64,000 nt of DNA from Acidobacteriota bacterium (GCA_023436715.1 JAEZIJ010000208.1:1-64000); one strand, 5' to 3'; shown: positions 52,945-63,028, counted from the first letter of the stretch. Program-made: numbers and translations. Notes: generated by a model from the sequence alone, not told the origin.

Positions 52945-55391
52945 AAGAGCGACTTCATGTGCTCTACGCCGAGGACGACTCCTGCGATGCCGACCTGACG
53001 AAGACGCACCTCGAGCTGGAAGCTCCACAAATTGAACTCGAAGTAGTGGACACCGGGCGGAGATGCCTGGCTCGATTGGAGGAATCGAATTATGACGTGC
53101 TGCTGCTGGACTACCGTCTGCCGGATATGGACGGCACGGCCGTCTTGAAGGAATTGGCGGAGAAAGGCACTTCGCCGCCGGCGGTGATGGTGACCGGCGT
53201 GGGCGATGAGGCTCTGGTAGTTCAGGCGCTTCGTCTGGGAGCGTACGACTACGTCCCAAAATATGGAGACTATCTCCAAACTCTGCCGGCAGTTTTGGAA
53301 AGTGCCGTTACCGTGCGCAGAAGGCTGCAGGAGCAAGGGTACAGCGCCGGACGCCGCCAACGGCGCATTCTCTACGTCGAACATAATCCTGCGGACATAG
53401 ATTTGACGCTGAGACACTTTGCCGAGGCCGCCGCGCACCTCAGCGTGGAAGTCGTCCGCTCCTCCGGACAGGCCCTCTCCCGTCTGGGGGAAGCGACGTT
53501 CGACCTCGTTCTTTGCGACCTGCGAATGCCGGATATGAGCGGTCTCGATCTTCTGAGGGAAGCGAGGCGCAACGGCCCGCTGGCTCCGTTCATCGTGATC
53601 ACCGGTAAGGGAGATGAGGTCACGGCGGTGGCAGCCCTGAAGCTCGGAGCGTACGACTACATCGTCAAACGCGACAACTACCTGACCCAACTGCCTTACG
53701 CAATCGATAACGCTATCGCCCGCTCGCAGTTGGCGGAAAGCAATCACCGCTTGCGCGCCGAGTTGACTCAACGAGAGCGGGCGGAGACCGAATATGCCCG
53801 ATTGCTCAGCGATGTCCAGGGTGAGCGCCAACGTATGGCCGAAATCATCGCGAGCGTACACGGAGCGGTTTGGGAGAGTTGGGGACCGCCGGACGACCCC
53901 GGCCAAAGAACGGAGTTTATCAGCGGCTATGCCGAGCCTATGCTGGGCTACAGTGTCCAGCAGTGGTCATCTACGCCCGGGTTCTGGTTGCGCATCGTCC
54001 ATCCGGAGGACCGCGATCGCGCGGCGCGCGAAGCGGCCGGGTTCTTCGCCAGCGGCAAGAGTGGAATCCACCAGTTCCGCACGATCGCCAAAGACGGGCG
54101 GGTCGTGTGGGTCGAGGCTCACTCCACGGTGGTTTTCGACGACAAAGGAAACCGTGCCGGCATGCGCGGCGTAATCCTCGATATCACCGCCAGCAAGGAA
54201 GCGGAACAAGCGAGAGCGCGCCTGGAGGAACAACTCCGCCACGCTCAGAGGATGGAGTCCATCGGCCGGCTGGCCGGAGGAGTGGCCCACGACTTCAATA
54301 ACCTCTTGACCACGATTAATGGTTACGCCGAGCTGGTGCTGACGGAGCTTGAACCGGAGAGTCCCCTCCGAGCCAGCCTGGACGAGATCCGCAAGGCGGG
54401 CGAGCGGGCCGCGGAGCTGACGCATCAACTTCTGGCCTTCAGCCGGAGGCAGATCATTCAGCCTCGAAATATCGCTCTGAATTCCCTGATTCGAGAGGAC
54501 ACGAAGCTGCTCAAGCGCCTGCTGGGAGAGGACATCGAGTTGGAAGCCATCCTCGATCCCGAATTGGGGCAGATTAGGGGTGATCAGGGGCAGATGCATC
54601 AGGTGATCCTGAACATCGCCATCAACGCCAGGGACGCCATGCCTCAGGGAGGGAAACTGGCTCTGGAAACGCGAAACGTCACTGTCGGTGAAGGGAACGC
54701 GCGTGAGCACCCGTCCCTTCAGCCGGGTTCCTATGTGATGCTTTCCATGAGCGACACCGGAGTTGGGATGGATTCGGAAACAAAAAGCCGCATCTTCGAG
54801 CCGTTCTTTACCACGAAGGAAAAGGAGAAAGGAACCGGCCTGGGGCTATCGATGGTGTACGGCATCATCGAGCAATGCGGCGGCTCAATTCTGGTGGACA
54901 GCGAGCCGGGGCTTGGCACAACCATTCGAATCTACCTGCCTCGCATTGAGGAGCCTGCCGCCCAGTCGGCCGAGGCTCGGGCCGAGCCTGGGAATCCTCG
55001 GGGGTCGGAAACCGTCCTGGTGGTGGAAGACGATGACACGGTGCGGCACATCACATGCCAGGTACTCCGCGACCTTGGGTACAAGGTGCTCGAAGCTGCC
55101 AACGGGGACGAGGCACTACGGGTGAGCGAAGCGCATCGGGGGCAGATACCCCTCTTGATTACCGATATGGTGATGCCGCAGATGGACGGGCGGGAGCTGG
55201 CCGCCAGGATGCGTCATCTGCGGCCCGAGATGCGAGTGCTCTACATGTCCGGCTATACGGACGACGCCCTGGTTCGCCGCGGGCCTTTGGAGCCCGGCAT
55301 GTCCTTCCTGCAAAAACCATTCACCGGGAGAGAACTGGCTCAGACCGCACGCCGCATCCTGGACCGGCAGATCGAACGCCTGGCTTCCTGA
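52941..55391 (+). CDS. Hybrid kinase: REC-REC-PAS-HisKA-HATPase-REC
   Basis: An 816-residue soluble protein. REC1 (about residues 5-125, DYRLPDMDG) and REC2 (about 141-262, CDLRMPDMSG) come first, then a coiled segment, a PAS domain (about 300-415), HisKA with GRLAGGVAHDFNNLL (about 435-500), HATPase (NIAINARDAMPQGG, GTGLGLSMVYGI) and REC3 (about 690-805, ITDMVMPQMDG, LQKPF). In REC1 and REC2 the usual Lys-Pro becomes PKYG and VKRD, which suggests an altered output surface. It has no membrane segment. The ATG overlaps the previous stop. It probably integrates signals from the Rcp1-like regulator. Confidence 0.9.
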   Translation: MKERLHVLYAEDDSCDADLTKTHLELEAPQIELEVVDTGRRCLARLEESNYDVLLLDYRLPDMDGTAVLKELAEKGTSPPAVMVTGVGDEALVVQALRLGAYDYVPKYGDYLQTLPAVLESAVTVRRRLQEQGYSAGRRQRRILYVEHNPADIDLTLRHFAEAAAHLSVEVVRSSGQALSRLGEATFDLVLCDLRMPDMSGLDLLREARRNGPLAPFIVITGKGDEVTAVAALKLGAYDYIVKRDNYLTQLPYAIDNAIARSQLAESNHRLRAELTQRERAETEYARLLSDVQGERQRMAEIIASVHGAVWESWGPPDDPGQRTEFISGYAEPMLGYSVQQWSSTPGFWLRIVHPEDRDRAAREAAGFFASGKSGIHQFRTIAKDGRVVWVEAHSTVVFDDKGNRAGMRGVILDITASKEAEQARARLEEQLRHAQRMESIGRLAGGVAHDFNNLLTTINGYAELVLTELEPESPLRASLDEIRKAGERAAELTHQLLAFSRRQIIQPRNIALNSLIREDTKLLKRLLGEDIELEAILDPELGQIRGDQGQMHQVILNIAINARDAMPQGGKLALETRNVTVGEGNAREHPSLQPGSYVMLSMSDTGVGMDSETKSRIFEPFFTTKEKEKGTGLGLSMVYGIIEQCGGSILVDSEPGLGTTIRIYLPRIEEPAAQSAEARAEPGNPRGSETVLVVEDDDTVRHITCQVLRDLGYKVLEAANGDEALRVSEAHRGQIPLLITDMVMPQMDGRELAARMRHLRPEMRVLYMSGYTDDALVRRGPLEPGMSFLQKPFTGRELAQTARRILDRQIERLAS

Positions 55392-55396
55392 TCCTC

Positions 55397-56173
55397 CTAT
55401 CTGACAACTCCTGAAAGCGGGCTGCTTGCCGTAGCGTATAACTTCTTCGGCATGCGCCCGGATTCGTACGCGAGCCGGCCCGCCTCCACGGCGAGTTTCA
55501 TGGCCGTGGCCATTTTTACCGCATCCTCAGCCGCCGCGATCGCCGTATTCATGAGCACTCCATCAAAGCCCAGTTCCATGGCAACGGCCGCGTCGGATGC
55601 AGTGCCCACGCCGGCGTCCACGATCAGCGGCACTTCCGTGATCATTTCGCGGAGGACACGCAGGTTCGCGGGGTTCTGTATGCCCATTCCCGAACCGATG
55701 GGCGCTCCGAGCGGCATCACCGCCGCCGCGCCCGCGTCGATCAGTTTGCGCGCGTTCACCAGGTCGTCATTCGTGTAGGGCAGGCACACAAAGCCTTCCT
55801 TGACGAGCACGCGCGTCGCTTCGAGCAGGCCCTCATTGTCCGGGAACAGCGTCTTCTCGTCGCCGATCACCTCGAGCTTGACCCAGTTGGAAAGCCCGAC
55901 CTCCCGCGCCAGCCGTGCCGTGCGGATCGCCTCGTCCGCCGTATAGCATCCGGCGGTATTCGGCAGGATGAAGAACTTCGTCCGATCGATGTAATCGAGC
56001 AGCGATTCCTTGGAGCGGTCGGTGAGATTCACCCGCCGCACCGCAACCGTTACCATCTCGGCGCCGGAAGCTTCATGGCAGCGTGCCATCTCCTGGAACG
56101 TGCGATACTTGCCCGTTCCGACGAGCAGGCGCGAGCGGAACTCCCGCCCGGCGAGAATGAGTGTGTCAGGCAT
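55397..56173 (-). CDS. thiG: Thiazole synthase
   Basis: A 258-residue TIM-barrel enzyme of thiamine synthesis. [15 protein letters not shown] opens the protein, Lys99 in [10 protein letters not shown] is the Schiff-base residue, and [16 protein letters not shown] is a hallmark. It forms the thiazole phosphate from deoxyxylulose 5-phosphate, dehydroglycine and ThiS-thiocarboxylate. No thiS, thiF or thiH is next to it. The ATG at 56173 or at 56182 both fit. Its start lies about 40 bp from the divergent TolB-like gene; no TPP riboswitch is visible in that short gap. Confidence 0.92.
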   Translation of the reverse strand: MPDTLILAGREFRSRLLVGTGKYRTFQEMARCHEASGAEMVTVAVRRVNLTDRSKESLLDYIDRTKFFILPNTAGCYTADEAIRTARLAREVGLSNWVKLEVIGDEKTLFPDNEGLLEATRVLVKEGFVCLPYTNDDLVNARKLIDAGAAAVMPLGAPIGSGMGIQNPANLRVLREMITEVPLIVDAGVGTASDAAVAMELGFDGVLMNTAIAAAEDAVKMATAMKLAVEAGRLAYESGRMPKKLYATASSPLSGVVR

Positions 56174-56210
56174 AAATTCCATTGTACGCCGTGGTACCAT
56201 AGCCTCCACT

Positions 56211-57707
56211 ATGAAAACGCTTCCGCTCGCCCTGATCGTCTCCGCTGCGCTGCTCCCCTTGACCGCCCAGAACACAGGGCACGGCATCTTCGAGGGACAC
56301 GGCGACGCCGGAGTCACTCCACGGGCGGGCAGCGTGGAGTTCGACGCCACGAAGGGCGAGTACCGGATCACGGGAGGCGGCGCGAACATCTGGGGAACCG
56401 CCGACGCCTTCCACTACGGGTGGAAGCGGCTCTCGGGAGACGTAACCCTCACCGCGGATGTCAGGTTCATCGGCGCCGGTGTTGTGTCGCACCGCAAGGC
56501 CGCGCTGATGATCCGCCAGGGCCTGGAGCCGGATGCCCCGTACGCGGACGTCGCGGTTCATGGCGACGGGCTGACCTCACTCCAGTACCGCGCCGAGGCT
56601 GGCGGCGACACCCGCGAAGTGCAATCGGCGGTGAAGGCTCCGGTTCGAATCCGCATCGAGCGCCGCGGCGACCGGTTCACGATGTATGCCGGCAATCCCG
56701 GCGAGCGGCTCCAGCCCTCCGGCCCGGTGGCGGTGACCCTGAAAGACCCGGTCTATGTCGGGCTCGCCGTGTGCTCGCACGATGCCAATGTGCTCGAGAC
56801 CGCGGTGTTCTCCAACGTTAGCCTGCAAACGCCGCGGCCGCAGGTTCGCAGCCGCATCTCCATCTTCGATATCGGCACCGGCGAAACCGAAGTCGTCCAT
56901 AAGGCCGACCGCCACTTCGAGGCGCCGAACTGGTCTCCCGACGGCAAGTATCTCCTGCTCAACTCCGGCGGCGCGCTCTGGCGCCTGGCGCTGGACAGGA
57001 AGCCCGCCGAGCCGGTCAAAGTCGATCTCCCGCAGTTGAGCGCATGCAATAATGACCACGGAATTTCACCGGATGGCAAGAAATACGCCATCTCCGCCCG
57101 CGGCGCCACCCCGGCATCGGTGATCTACACGGCCTCCGCGGACGGCGGCAACGTCCGGCAGATTACCGCCAAATCCCCCAGCTACTTCCACGGCTGGTCC
57201 CCCGACGGCAAGTGGCTGGCCTACGCGGCGCAGCGAGGCGGCAATTTTGACCTCTACCGCATCCCCGCCAACGGCGGCCAGGAGGAACGCCTCACTTCGA
57301 ACCCGGCCTACGATGACGGGCCCGACTACTCACCCGACGGCAAGTGGATCTATTTCAACTCCCAGCGCTCGGGCAATTGGGATATCTGGCGCATCCCCGT
57401 CTCCGGCGCCGGACCGGACGATTCCAGGGCGCAGCAGGTCACCAGCGACGAATACGAGGATTGGTTTCCGCACCCCTCCCCGGACGGCAAGTGGCTCGTC
57501 TTCATCTCCTTCGAGAAGGGCACCGAGGGGCACCCCGCGAACCGGAACGTGATGCTCCGGATGATGCGGATGCCGGGCGCGAACCTGAAGACGCCCGCCA
57601 TTCGTGTACTGACCAGGTTGTTCGGCGGGCAGGGGACCTTAAATGTGCAGTCCTGGGCGCCCGATTCGAAGAAATTCGCCTTCGTTAGCTACGAACTGAT
57701 TCGTTGA
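56211..57707 (+). CDS. Secreted TolB-like beta-propeller with an N-terminal concanavalin-like domain
   Basis: A 498-residue protein with signal peptide ([18 protein letters not shown]). About residues 30-215 form a DUF1349-like sandwich ([50 protein letters not shown]). Residues 225-495 carry PD40/TolB repeats: [79 protein letters not shown]. Such proteins are binders or periplasmic assembly factors rather than enzymes. The ATG at 56211 is used. Its exact job is unknown. Confidence 0.82.
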   Translation: MKTLPLALIVSAALLPLTAQNTGHGIFEGHGDAGVTPRAGSVEFDATKGEYRITGGGANIWGTADAFHYGWKRLSGDVTLTADVRFIGAGVVSHRKAALMIRQGLEPDAPYADVAVHGDGLTSLQYRAEAGGDTREVQSAVKAPVRIRIERRGDRFTMYAGNPGERLQPSGPVAVTLKDPVYVGLAVCSHDANVLETAVFSNVSLQTPRPQVRSRISIFDIGTGETEVVHKADRHFEAPNWSPDGKYLLLNSGGALWRLALDRKPAEPVKVDLPQLSACNNDHGISPDGKKYAISARGATPASVIYTASADGGNVRQITAKSPSYFHGWSPDGKWLAYAAQRGGNFDLYRIPANGGQEERLTSNPAYDDGPDYSPDGKWIYFNSQRSGNWDIWRIPVSGAGPDDSRAQQVTSDEYEDWFPHPSPDGKWLVFISFEKGTEGHPANRNVMLRMMRMPGANLKTPAIRVLTRLFGGQGTLNVQSWAPDSKKFAFVSYELIR

Positions 57708-57780
57708 TTCGGCTTAATGTTAACGTTCTATCGTTCGATTGCGGTCACGAGGTACGATTTTCGGTGTAGAGGACCCGAAA

Positions 57781-58176
57781 ATGGCCGCCGTACTCGTATC
57801 GATAGCATCCGAGGGGCTTCGGCTCCAGGTCGTCGAGTTTCTGAATCGTTGCGGGCTTCCGGTAATCGAGGCTGAGACCGGGCTGGACCCCACGGAAAGC
57901 GCGATCGCCCTCTTTCTGACGGACATGAGGGTGGAGGACGCTCCAGTATTGATGCGCGAAGCCGCACGCCACAGGCCGGACCTCCGCGCCCTGGTAATTT
58001 CGGGCGACCCCGAGTACGTCAACCGGGAACTGGTCCCGGACCTCTCGGTCCACTTCATCGAAAAACCGTTCGCCTGGTGCGAACTCAGCGAGAAAATCGC
58101 CAAGCTGATGAGGCCGCCGGTTCGAAGCGCGCAGGCCGCGAGATCCGAAGAAAAGGCCGCATGCGTGGCCGCGTGA
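57781..58176 (+). CDS. Divergent receiver-domain protein lacking the acidic pair
   Basis: A 131-residue single-domain protein. The phospho-acceptor is probably Asp48 (LFLTDMR), with Ser74 in LVISGDPE and Lys95 in FIEKPF. The N-terminal acidic pair that binds Mg2+ is absent: the strand reads AAVLVSIASEGLR. A short basic/Ala-rich C-terminal tail follows. The start is the ATG at 57781, behind GAGGA. It is possibly an atypical receiver that works without phosphorylation. No kinase is next to it. Confidence 0.75.
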   Translation: MAAVLVSIASEGLRLQVVEFLNRCGLPVIEAETGLDPTESAIALFLTDMRVEDAPVLMREAARHRPDLRALVISGDPEYVNRELVPDLSVHFIEKPFAWCELSEKIAKLMRPPVRSAQAARSEEKAACVAA

Positions 58177-58272
58177 AGAGTGCATTCCTGATCTGGGGGG
58201 GCGGGCTCGTATCCTGCGGACGCAGACCAGGCGGACTCGGCCTGGCACTACATGCCGAGTGGCTCCCGAGCA

Positions 58273-60624
58273 TTAGAAACTGGCAATCAGGCCAGCGCGA
58301 ACAGCGCGGGGAGAACCCGGGGAAATGTTGTTGTTGCCGTCCGCGTTGATGAAGTACTTGCAGTCGAATAAATTCTGGACGTTGATCTGGAGCCGCACTT
58401 TTTCCGCTACCGAATAGTAAAGGGCTGCATCGGCGCGAGCGTAACCAGGCAGAGTAACGGTGTTGTCGATGCCAGCGTACATGTCGGAACGATTCAGAAT
58501 GCCGAACCCTGCCGACAACCGTGGCAGAAATTGATAGCTGTTCCACAGTGAGAACGTGTGATGCGGTACTTGAGCGACTTGTGCACCGGCGCGGGCGGAG
58601 GTTGTGGCGCGGGTTATGACCGCATCCTGGAATGCGTACCCGCCGGCAACGCGCCATTTCCCTGTGATGCTGCCGTTCAGTCCCAACTCAAACCCCTTCG
58701 TGCGCTGGCTGCCGGTCTGGACGATCCTTGTAGGGTCGTTCGGATCCGTTGCCCTGGTGTTCGTGCGATCGAGCCGGTACGCCGCTGTGGTCAGAGACAG
58801 GCTGCGGCGAACGTCCCACTTCATGCCAATTTCATAGTTGCTGAACTTTTCGGGTTTGATCTGCTGCGTGACAGCAGTAAGGGCCGAGAACTGATCTCCC
58901 GAGCCGGGCAGCCAGGACACGCTGTAGTTCCCGTAAAGCGATACGGGCGGAGAGATCTTGAAGATAATGCCTGCCCGCGGCGAAACCAGGCGATCGATGC
59001 GTTGCAGGTGATCGCTCGTGCGATTGCTATGGAAGTCAAGGCCGAAGCGGTCCACACGCACGCCCGCGACGACCTGGACGAAGCGGGAAATTTCGAGCTG
59101 GTCCTGCACATAACCAGCCGCTACGGTCGCCCCCACGCGGTTATCGGCGTCCGTTGCGCTTTGCCGAAACACCACTGGCGTGCTGATTACAGAATCCGCT
59201 AAGGGCACGAAAATCGAGATCGCTGTGTTGTTGAAGTATCCGGTATTGCGGAAGTTGTTGGTGCTTTGCCGCCCCAGTTCAACACCCCAGACGAACGTAT
59301 GCCGGAACGCGCCCGTGGAGATGATATAGCTGAGGTCGGTTTGGTTGAACACGTTCCGGCGGTGCGATGCGTTATTGTAGGCCGATAGCGCGACCAGGGT
59401 TTTGTCCGCATTCACGGCGCCGGGCACATAGTTTTGATAGCCCCGGTCGTAGTCGCCGGTGAAGATCGTGTTTCGCAGGTTCAGCCCTCCGGCCCGGTGC
59501 TCTATCGTCGCCGATCCCAGATTGATCTGCGCTCGTACCGGGCTGTCCGAAGGATTTCCAAAAAATGTCTGGATCGGTACGTCCGCGGGTCTGCCCGCGA
59601 ATGACGGGACGCCTCTGTCGGCCGTGCGGCGATCGTGGAAATTTTCATAGTTCAGAACGATGCGCGTCCGCTGGCTCGGAACAAGCGTCACCGCAGGATT
59701 CAGCCCGTAGCGGTCCAGGCTTACAGATTTCCGGAAGCTGTCGGAGTTTTCATAGACCCCGTTGAACCGTATCGCGGCCTTGTCGCCAAACGGTTGCTCG
59801 AAATCAGCCGCGACTCGCTTGTTGCCAAAAGCGCCCCCCTCGACGTCAATCTCCCGCAATCCGGCAAAGCCCGCTTCCTTTGTCACGCGATTGATGACGC
59901 CCCCGCCGCCTCCACGGCCGAAAATCATTGCATTCGGCCCCTTCAGTGCCTCGATCCGCTCGATGTTGTACAGGTCGCGGTAATACTGAGCGTCATCGCG
60001 AACGCCATTGAGAAAGAAGTCCGCGGACGAGCTGTTCCCCCGGATGACAACCTGGTCCCTGTTGTTCTCGCCCTGCACCGCCGTCACCCCGGGCACATAC
60101 CGGACGACGTCGCCGATGCTCATCATCATCTGGTCTTTCACCAGGTCTCCGGAGACGACTGAAATCGATTGCGGGATGTCGATGAGCGATGTGGGCGTCT
60201 TCGTCGCGGTGTTCGTCGCGATCACCTGATAGCCCGCCGCGGCGGTCTCGGTCACGGTCACCTGTTCGCTCCGCGCGGCGACTTGCAACTCGATTACAAC
60301 TGGCGATGAGGGCTCGTTCGCTACGGTAACGCTGCGCACCGCGTTCGTGAACCCGTCGGCTCCAACGGTCACTGTGTAGGAGCCGGGCGGCAGAGGAAGC
60401 GAAAACTCGCCCTTTTGATCCGTTCCCGTACTGGCGAAGGCACGATTGGAGCCAATAGCGGTCACTCGAGCCCCGGCTATCGCTGCGCCGCTCGGGTCAA
60501 GCACCAACCCCTCCAGCGAGTTCTTCAACAAGGGCCCTGCGGCCAACGATCCGACGCACGAGCAGAAAACAGCAGCTGACGACAGCAGGCGGCGCGAGAG
60601 TCGAATAGTCTTCGATATGGACAT
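58273..60624 (-). CDS. TonB-dependent siderophore-type receptor with carboxypeptidase-regulatory-like domain
   Basis: A 783-residue outer-membrane receptor. A signal peptide is followed by an N-terminal beta-sandwich (about residues 35-110: LEGLVLDPSGAAIAGARVTA), a plug with TSLIDIPQSISVVSGDLVKDQ, VVRYVPGVTAVQGEN and FGRGGGGGVINRVTKEAG (about 120-270), and a beta-barrel ending with INADGNNNISPGSPRAVRAGLIASF. The plug matches the siderophore receptor family (FhuE/FpvA-like), so iron-chelate uptake is likely. ATG at 60624; upstream ATGs have no support. No Fur box was confirmed. The orphan ExbD at 49106-49513 could energise it. Confidence 0.88.
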   Translation of the reverse strand: MSISKTIRLSRRLLSSAAVFCSCVGSLAAGPLLKNSLEGLVLDPSGAAIAGARVTAIGSNRAFASTGTDQKGEFSLPLPPGSYTVTVGADGFTNAVRSVTVANEPSSPVVIELQVAARSEQVTVTETAAAGYQVIATNTATKTPTSLIDIPQSISVVSGDLVKDQMMMSIGDVVRYVPGVTAVQGENNRDQVVIRGNSSSADFFLNGVRDDAQYYRDLYNIERIEALKGPNAMIFGRGGGGGVINRVTKEAGFAGLREIDVEGGAFGNKRVAADFEQPFGDKAAIRFNGVYENSDSFRKSVSLDRYGLNPAVTLVPSQRTRIVLNYENFHDRRTADRGVPSFAGRPADVPIQTFFGNPSDSPVRAQINLGSATIEHRAGGLNLRNTIFTGDYDRGYQNYVPGAVNADKTLVALSAYNNASHRRNVFNQTDLSYIISTGAFRHTFVWGVELGRQSTNNFRNTGYFNNTAISIFVPLADSVISTPVVFRQSATDADNRVGATVAAGYVQDQLEISRFVQVVAGVRVDRFGLDFHSNRTSDHLQRIDRLVSPRAGIIFKISPPVSLYGNYSVSWLPGSGDQFSALTAVTQQIKPEKFSNYEIGMKWDVRRSLSLTTAAYRLDRTNTRATDPNDPTRIVQTGSQRTKGFELGLNGSITGKWRVAGGYAFQDAVITRATTSARAGAQVAQVPHHTFSLWNSYQFLPRLSAGFGILNRSDMYAGIDNTVTLPGYARADAALYYSVAEKVRLQINVQNLFDCKYFINADGNNNISPGSPRAVRAGLIASF

Positions 60625-61129
60625 GTGGAACCCGATTTCCTTTGCGTTCGGAGCATTTTCAGCCCCCCCTACTTCGAGCCGAACGACTCGAATTTGGAAC
60701 CCGCACGGCAGAAGATCCCCAGATGCTTTTTGCCACTGAGATGCATCAGGCCCGGATCCTCGACAAGCGGCGTTGAGTTCGGTTCGGCATTGAGTCTTGA
60801 CCACTTGCGACTGAGCCGCAGCCCCGGGTGGAACTCTCATTAGACTCGAAGATGCAACTGAGTGTCAACTGGATCTAAACCAGGACAGAGTTGACAATCA
60901 GTGGATCCAGAGCGGCATCAGCTATTTCGACGACTGCCGTCAAGAGATCGCGGCTTTGTGGCGCTTCACCCGCGATGAAGCAATCATCGACGGATTCGCA
61001 ACAAGGAGGAGTTGATCAGCAGGCAAGCTTACGGCTTCCGCAACTTTGAAAGCTACAGACTCCGAGTGGAGGTCTTATGTGGGTTAACCGATGTGGAATT
61101 GTGGTACTTGTGGCCGTACAGCCGAAGTT
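60625..61129. other. Gene-free stretch with a transposase remnant
   Basis: This 505-bp region lies between the siderophore receptor and tRNA-Glu, which overlaps neither. It contains a degraded ISL3-like transposase end (60884-61089) and no intact gene. No clear promoter for the receptor was recognised. Confidence 0.6.
60884..61089 (+). pseudogene. ISL3-like transposase C-terminal remnant
   Basis: Two reading frames match the C-terminus of ISL3-type transposases. The first encodes WIQSGISYFDDCRQEIAALW followed by RFTRDEAIIDGF, then stops. The second, shifted by one, reads ISRQAYGFRNFESYRLRVEV. These are recognisable as the end of a transposase in which GF-Y-FRNF-YRLRV is conserved. The start and catalytic region are missing and the frame is broken, so it is a decayed insertion. 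It lies immediately before tRNA-Glu, a common spot for mobile DNA. Confidence 0.6.
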
Positions 61130-61207
61130 TGGCGTCCCCAGGGGGATTCGAACCCCCGTTACCGCCGTGAAAGGGCGATGTCCTAGGCCGGGCTAGACGA
61201 TGGGGAC
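61130..61207 (-). tRNA. tRNA-Glu (UUC anticodon), with encoded CCA
   Basis: On the minus strand the cloverleaf is clear: acceptor GTCCCCA pairs with TGGGGAC, the D-loop has CTAGCCCGGCCTAGGAC, the anticodon arm CGCCCTTTCACGGCG carries TTC (Glu), and the T arm GGGGGTTCGAATCCCCC is intact. It ends with discriminator G and CCA encoded (61130-61133). Total 78 nt. Confidence 0.95.
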
Positions 61208-61276
61208 CGGGGTTGAAACGACAAATACCTCTTTACTTTAACGGCGCGGAGGGGCCGCCGTCAACCGGACCTGCCC

Positions 61277-61861
61277 TCACTTCTTCGGATACTTCGCGTC
61301 GGCCTTCACTTCGTTGATCTGCGCGACGTGCCGCTCGGTGTGCCCCGCCAGCATCACGATGAACTGGTAGGCATCAAATGCGTTCTCGCCCGAGCCGGTT
61401 GCGTGGGCTCTCAGCGCGTCGTTGGTCGTTTCGACGTACTCGATCATGCGGTCGCGGCGCTGCCTGAACTCGGCTGCTGCGGCTGCCGGTGCCGCCCATC
61501 GCCCTTTGGGCTGCATGGCGGGCTCCGCCTTCCGCTTGTTTGTGCGGTCCACCATCTTTTCCAGCCATTTCGCGTCCTGTTTGCGGTCCACCGTACCGGG
61601 CGCCGCCGCCGGCGACTTCAACATTTCCTGAACCGGCTTCAAGTCGTCGGCCAGAACCACGTGCTCGGCGATGTCCGCGATCGACCACCGGTCCGGCGCC
61701 GGCTTGAACTTCCACTGCGCCGAGGACAGTCCCGAAATCGCGTCCAGGAACATCTTTCGGCTCGCGTGCAGGCTGCTCATGGCGAATTCGCGCTCCCCCT
61801 GCGACAGCGTCTGCGCCCAGAGCGGAGCGGCAATGAGGGCCAGAATCAGGCGGGTTCTCAT
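61277..61861 (-). CDS. Secreted DinB-superfamily protein
   Basis: A 194-residue protein with signal peptide (RTRLILALIAAPLWA). A four-helix DinB-like domain follows: GLSSAQWKFKPAPDRWSIADIAEHVVLAD and the late QFIVMLAGHTERHVAQINEV. The His residues of these segments (HVV, HTERH) are candidate metal ligands of the family. Roles are mostly unknown; some bind bacillithiol. It is on the strand opposite to the HD-GYP gene. The start is the ATG at 61861; longer frames upstream run into shadow sequence. Confidence 0.82.
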   Translation of the reverse strand: MRTRLILALIAAPLWAQTLSQGEREFAMSSLHASRKMFLDAISGLSSAQWKFKPAPDRWSIADIAEHVVLADDLKPVQEMLKSPAAAPGTVDRKQDAKWLEKMVDRTNKRKAEPAMQPKGRWAAPAAAAAEFRQRRDRMIEYVETTNDALRAHATGSGENAFDAYQFIVMLAGHTERHVAQINEVKADAKYPKK

Positions 61862-61996
61862 AATCAGCCTAAATTCTCTCCCAAGTGCCGCCGATAGATC
61901 AAGAGACGGAACGGTGCGGGTCAGCCGTGATCGGAGCCGAATGTGTCTCGAAGCCGGACGCTGGAAGTAGATCATCACGTACACGACATTGCGCCC

Positions 61997-63028
61997 ATGG
62001 AGTCGGCCGAGCGCCTGCCCGTCATCCTTGTCCTGGAGACGGATGCAAACCGGAACTTCCTCCGCGGCGCCCTGAAGGACGAAGCGTGCCGAATTCTCCA
62101 CGCGGCATCCCGAGCGGAAGCCCGCGGCGTGCTCGCGCGCGAAACCGTCGATCTCATCATTCTCGATCTCCTGCTGCCCGGCTTTGGGGGGCTCGATTTC
62201 TGCCGGGAAATCAAGGCCAGCCGCGGCACACGGCTGATCCCGGTTCTGATACTCACGAGCCTGGAGGGAGCCGGGAGCGAGATTGCGGGCGTGTCTTCGG
62301 GCGCGGACGAGTTTCTGGTGCGCCCGCTGAACCCGGCCGTTGTCCGCGCGCGCATCCGCGCCATGCTGCGACAAAAAGCCGCTATCGATTCGCTTGAAGA
62401 GGCGGAGTCCATCCTGTTCGCGCTCGCCCGGGCGGTCGAACAACGAGACCGTGCTTTTGGCGGGCACTGCGAGCGCCTGGCCGCCACCAGCCTCATGCTC
62501 GGAACCGCGCTCGGGCTGCCCCGCCCGCAACTGTTGGCCCTCCATCGGGGCGGGTTTCTGCACGATATCGGCAAAGTGGCCATCCCGGACGCCATCCTGT
62601 TCAAGCCTGGTCCGCTCGATGACGCCGAATGGGCAGTCATGCGTACCCACACCGTAAAGGGGGAGGAGATCTGCCGCCACACACGGACGCTCGCGGCCGT
62701 GCTGCCGATCATCCGCAGCCACCATGAACGCTGGGATGGCAGCGGCTACCCGGACGGGCTGCGGGGCGAGCAGATTCCGCTCCTCGCGCGCATCCTGCAA
62801 GTGGCCGACGTGTTCGACGCGCTCACCTCGGTGCGCCCCTACAAGCGTGCGTTCTCTCCAGCCGAAGCGCTCGCCGTGCTTGACGCCGAAACCCGCCGCG
62901 GTTGGCGCGACGCTCGCCTCGTGGCCCTCCTGCACAAGCTGTACGATTCTCCTGCGGGATCCCCGTCTTCCGAAGCGGACGCCATGGCCCATTCGCTCGA
63001 GAACATGCGGCTCGCACTGCTGGACTAG
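61997..63028 (+). CDS. REC-HD-GYP response regulator (c-di-GMP phosphodiesterase)
   Basis: A 343-residue regulator. The receiver (about residues 8-125) has Asp57 in LIILDLLLPGFGG; its usual Lys is Arg in FLVRPLN. The HD-GYP domain (about 135-335) has the HD dyad in GFLHDIGKVAIPD (residues 189-190), SHHERWDGSGYPDG (GYP at 250-252) and PLLARILQVADVFDALTS. It should hydrolyse c-di-GMP when activated by a kinase. The start at 61997 fits the normal receiver start. No kinase is adjacent. Confidence 0.88.
   Translation: MESAERLPVILVLETDANRNFLRGALKDEACRILHAASRAEARGVLARETVDLIILDLLLPGFGGLDFCREIKASRGTRLIPVLILTSLEGAGSEIAGVSSGADEFLVRPLNPAVVRARIRAMLRQKAAIDSLEEAESILFALARAVEQRDRAFGGHCERLAATSLMLGTALGLPRPQLLALHRGGFLHDIGKVAIPDAILFKPGPLDDAEWAVMRTHTVKGEEICRHTRTLAAVLPIIRSHHERWDGSGYPDGLRGEQIPLLARILQVADVFDALTSVRPYKRAFSPAEALAVLDAETRRGWRDARLVALLHKLYDSPAGSPSSEADAMAHSLENMRLALLD

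Noticed and set aside
56174..56210. A TPP riboswitch for thiG
   Set aside because: The gap to the divergent gene is under 40 bp and has no THI-box motif.
61862..62992. Upstream extension of the DinB-like gene to a 571-residue protein
   Set aside because: The extension is antisense to the HD-GYP gene; a signal peptide starts at the ATG at 61861.
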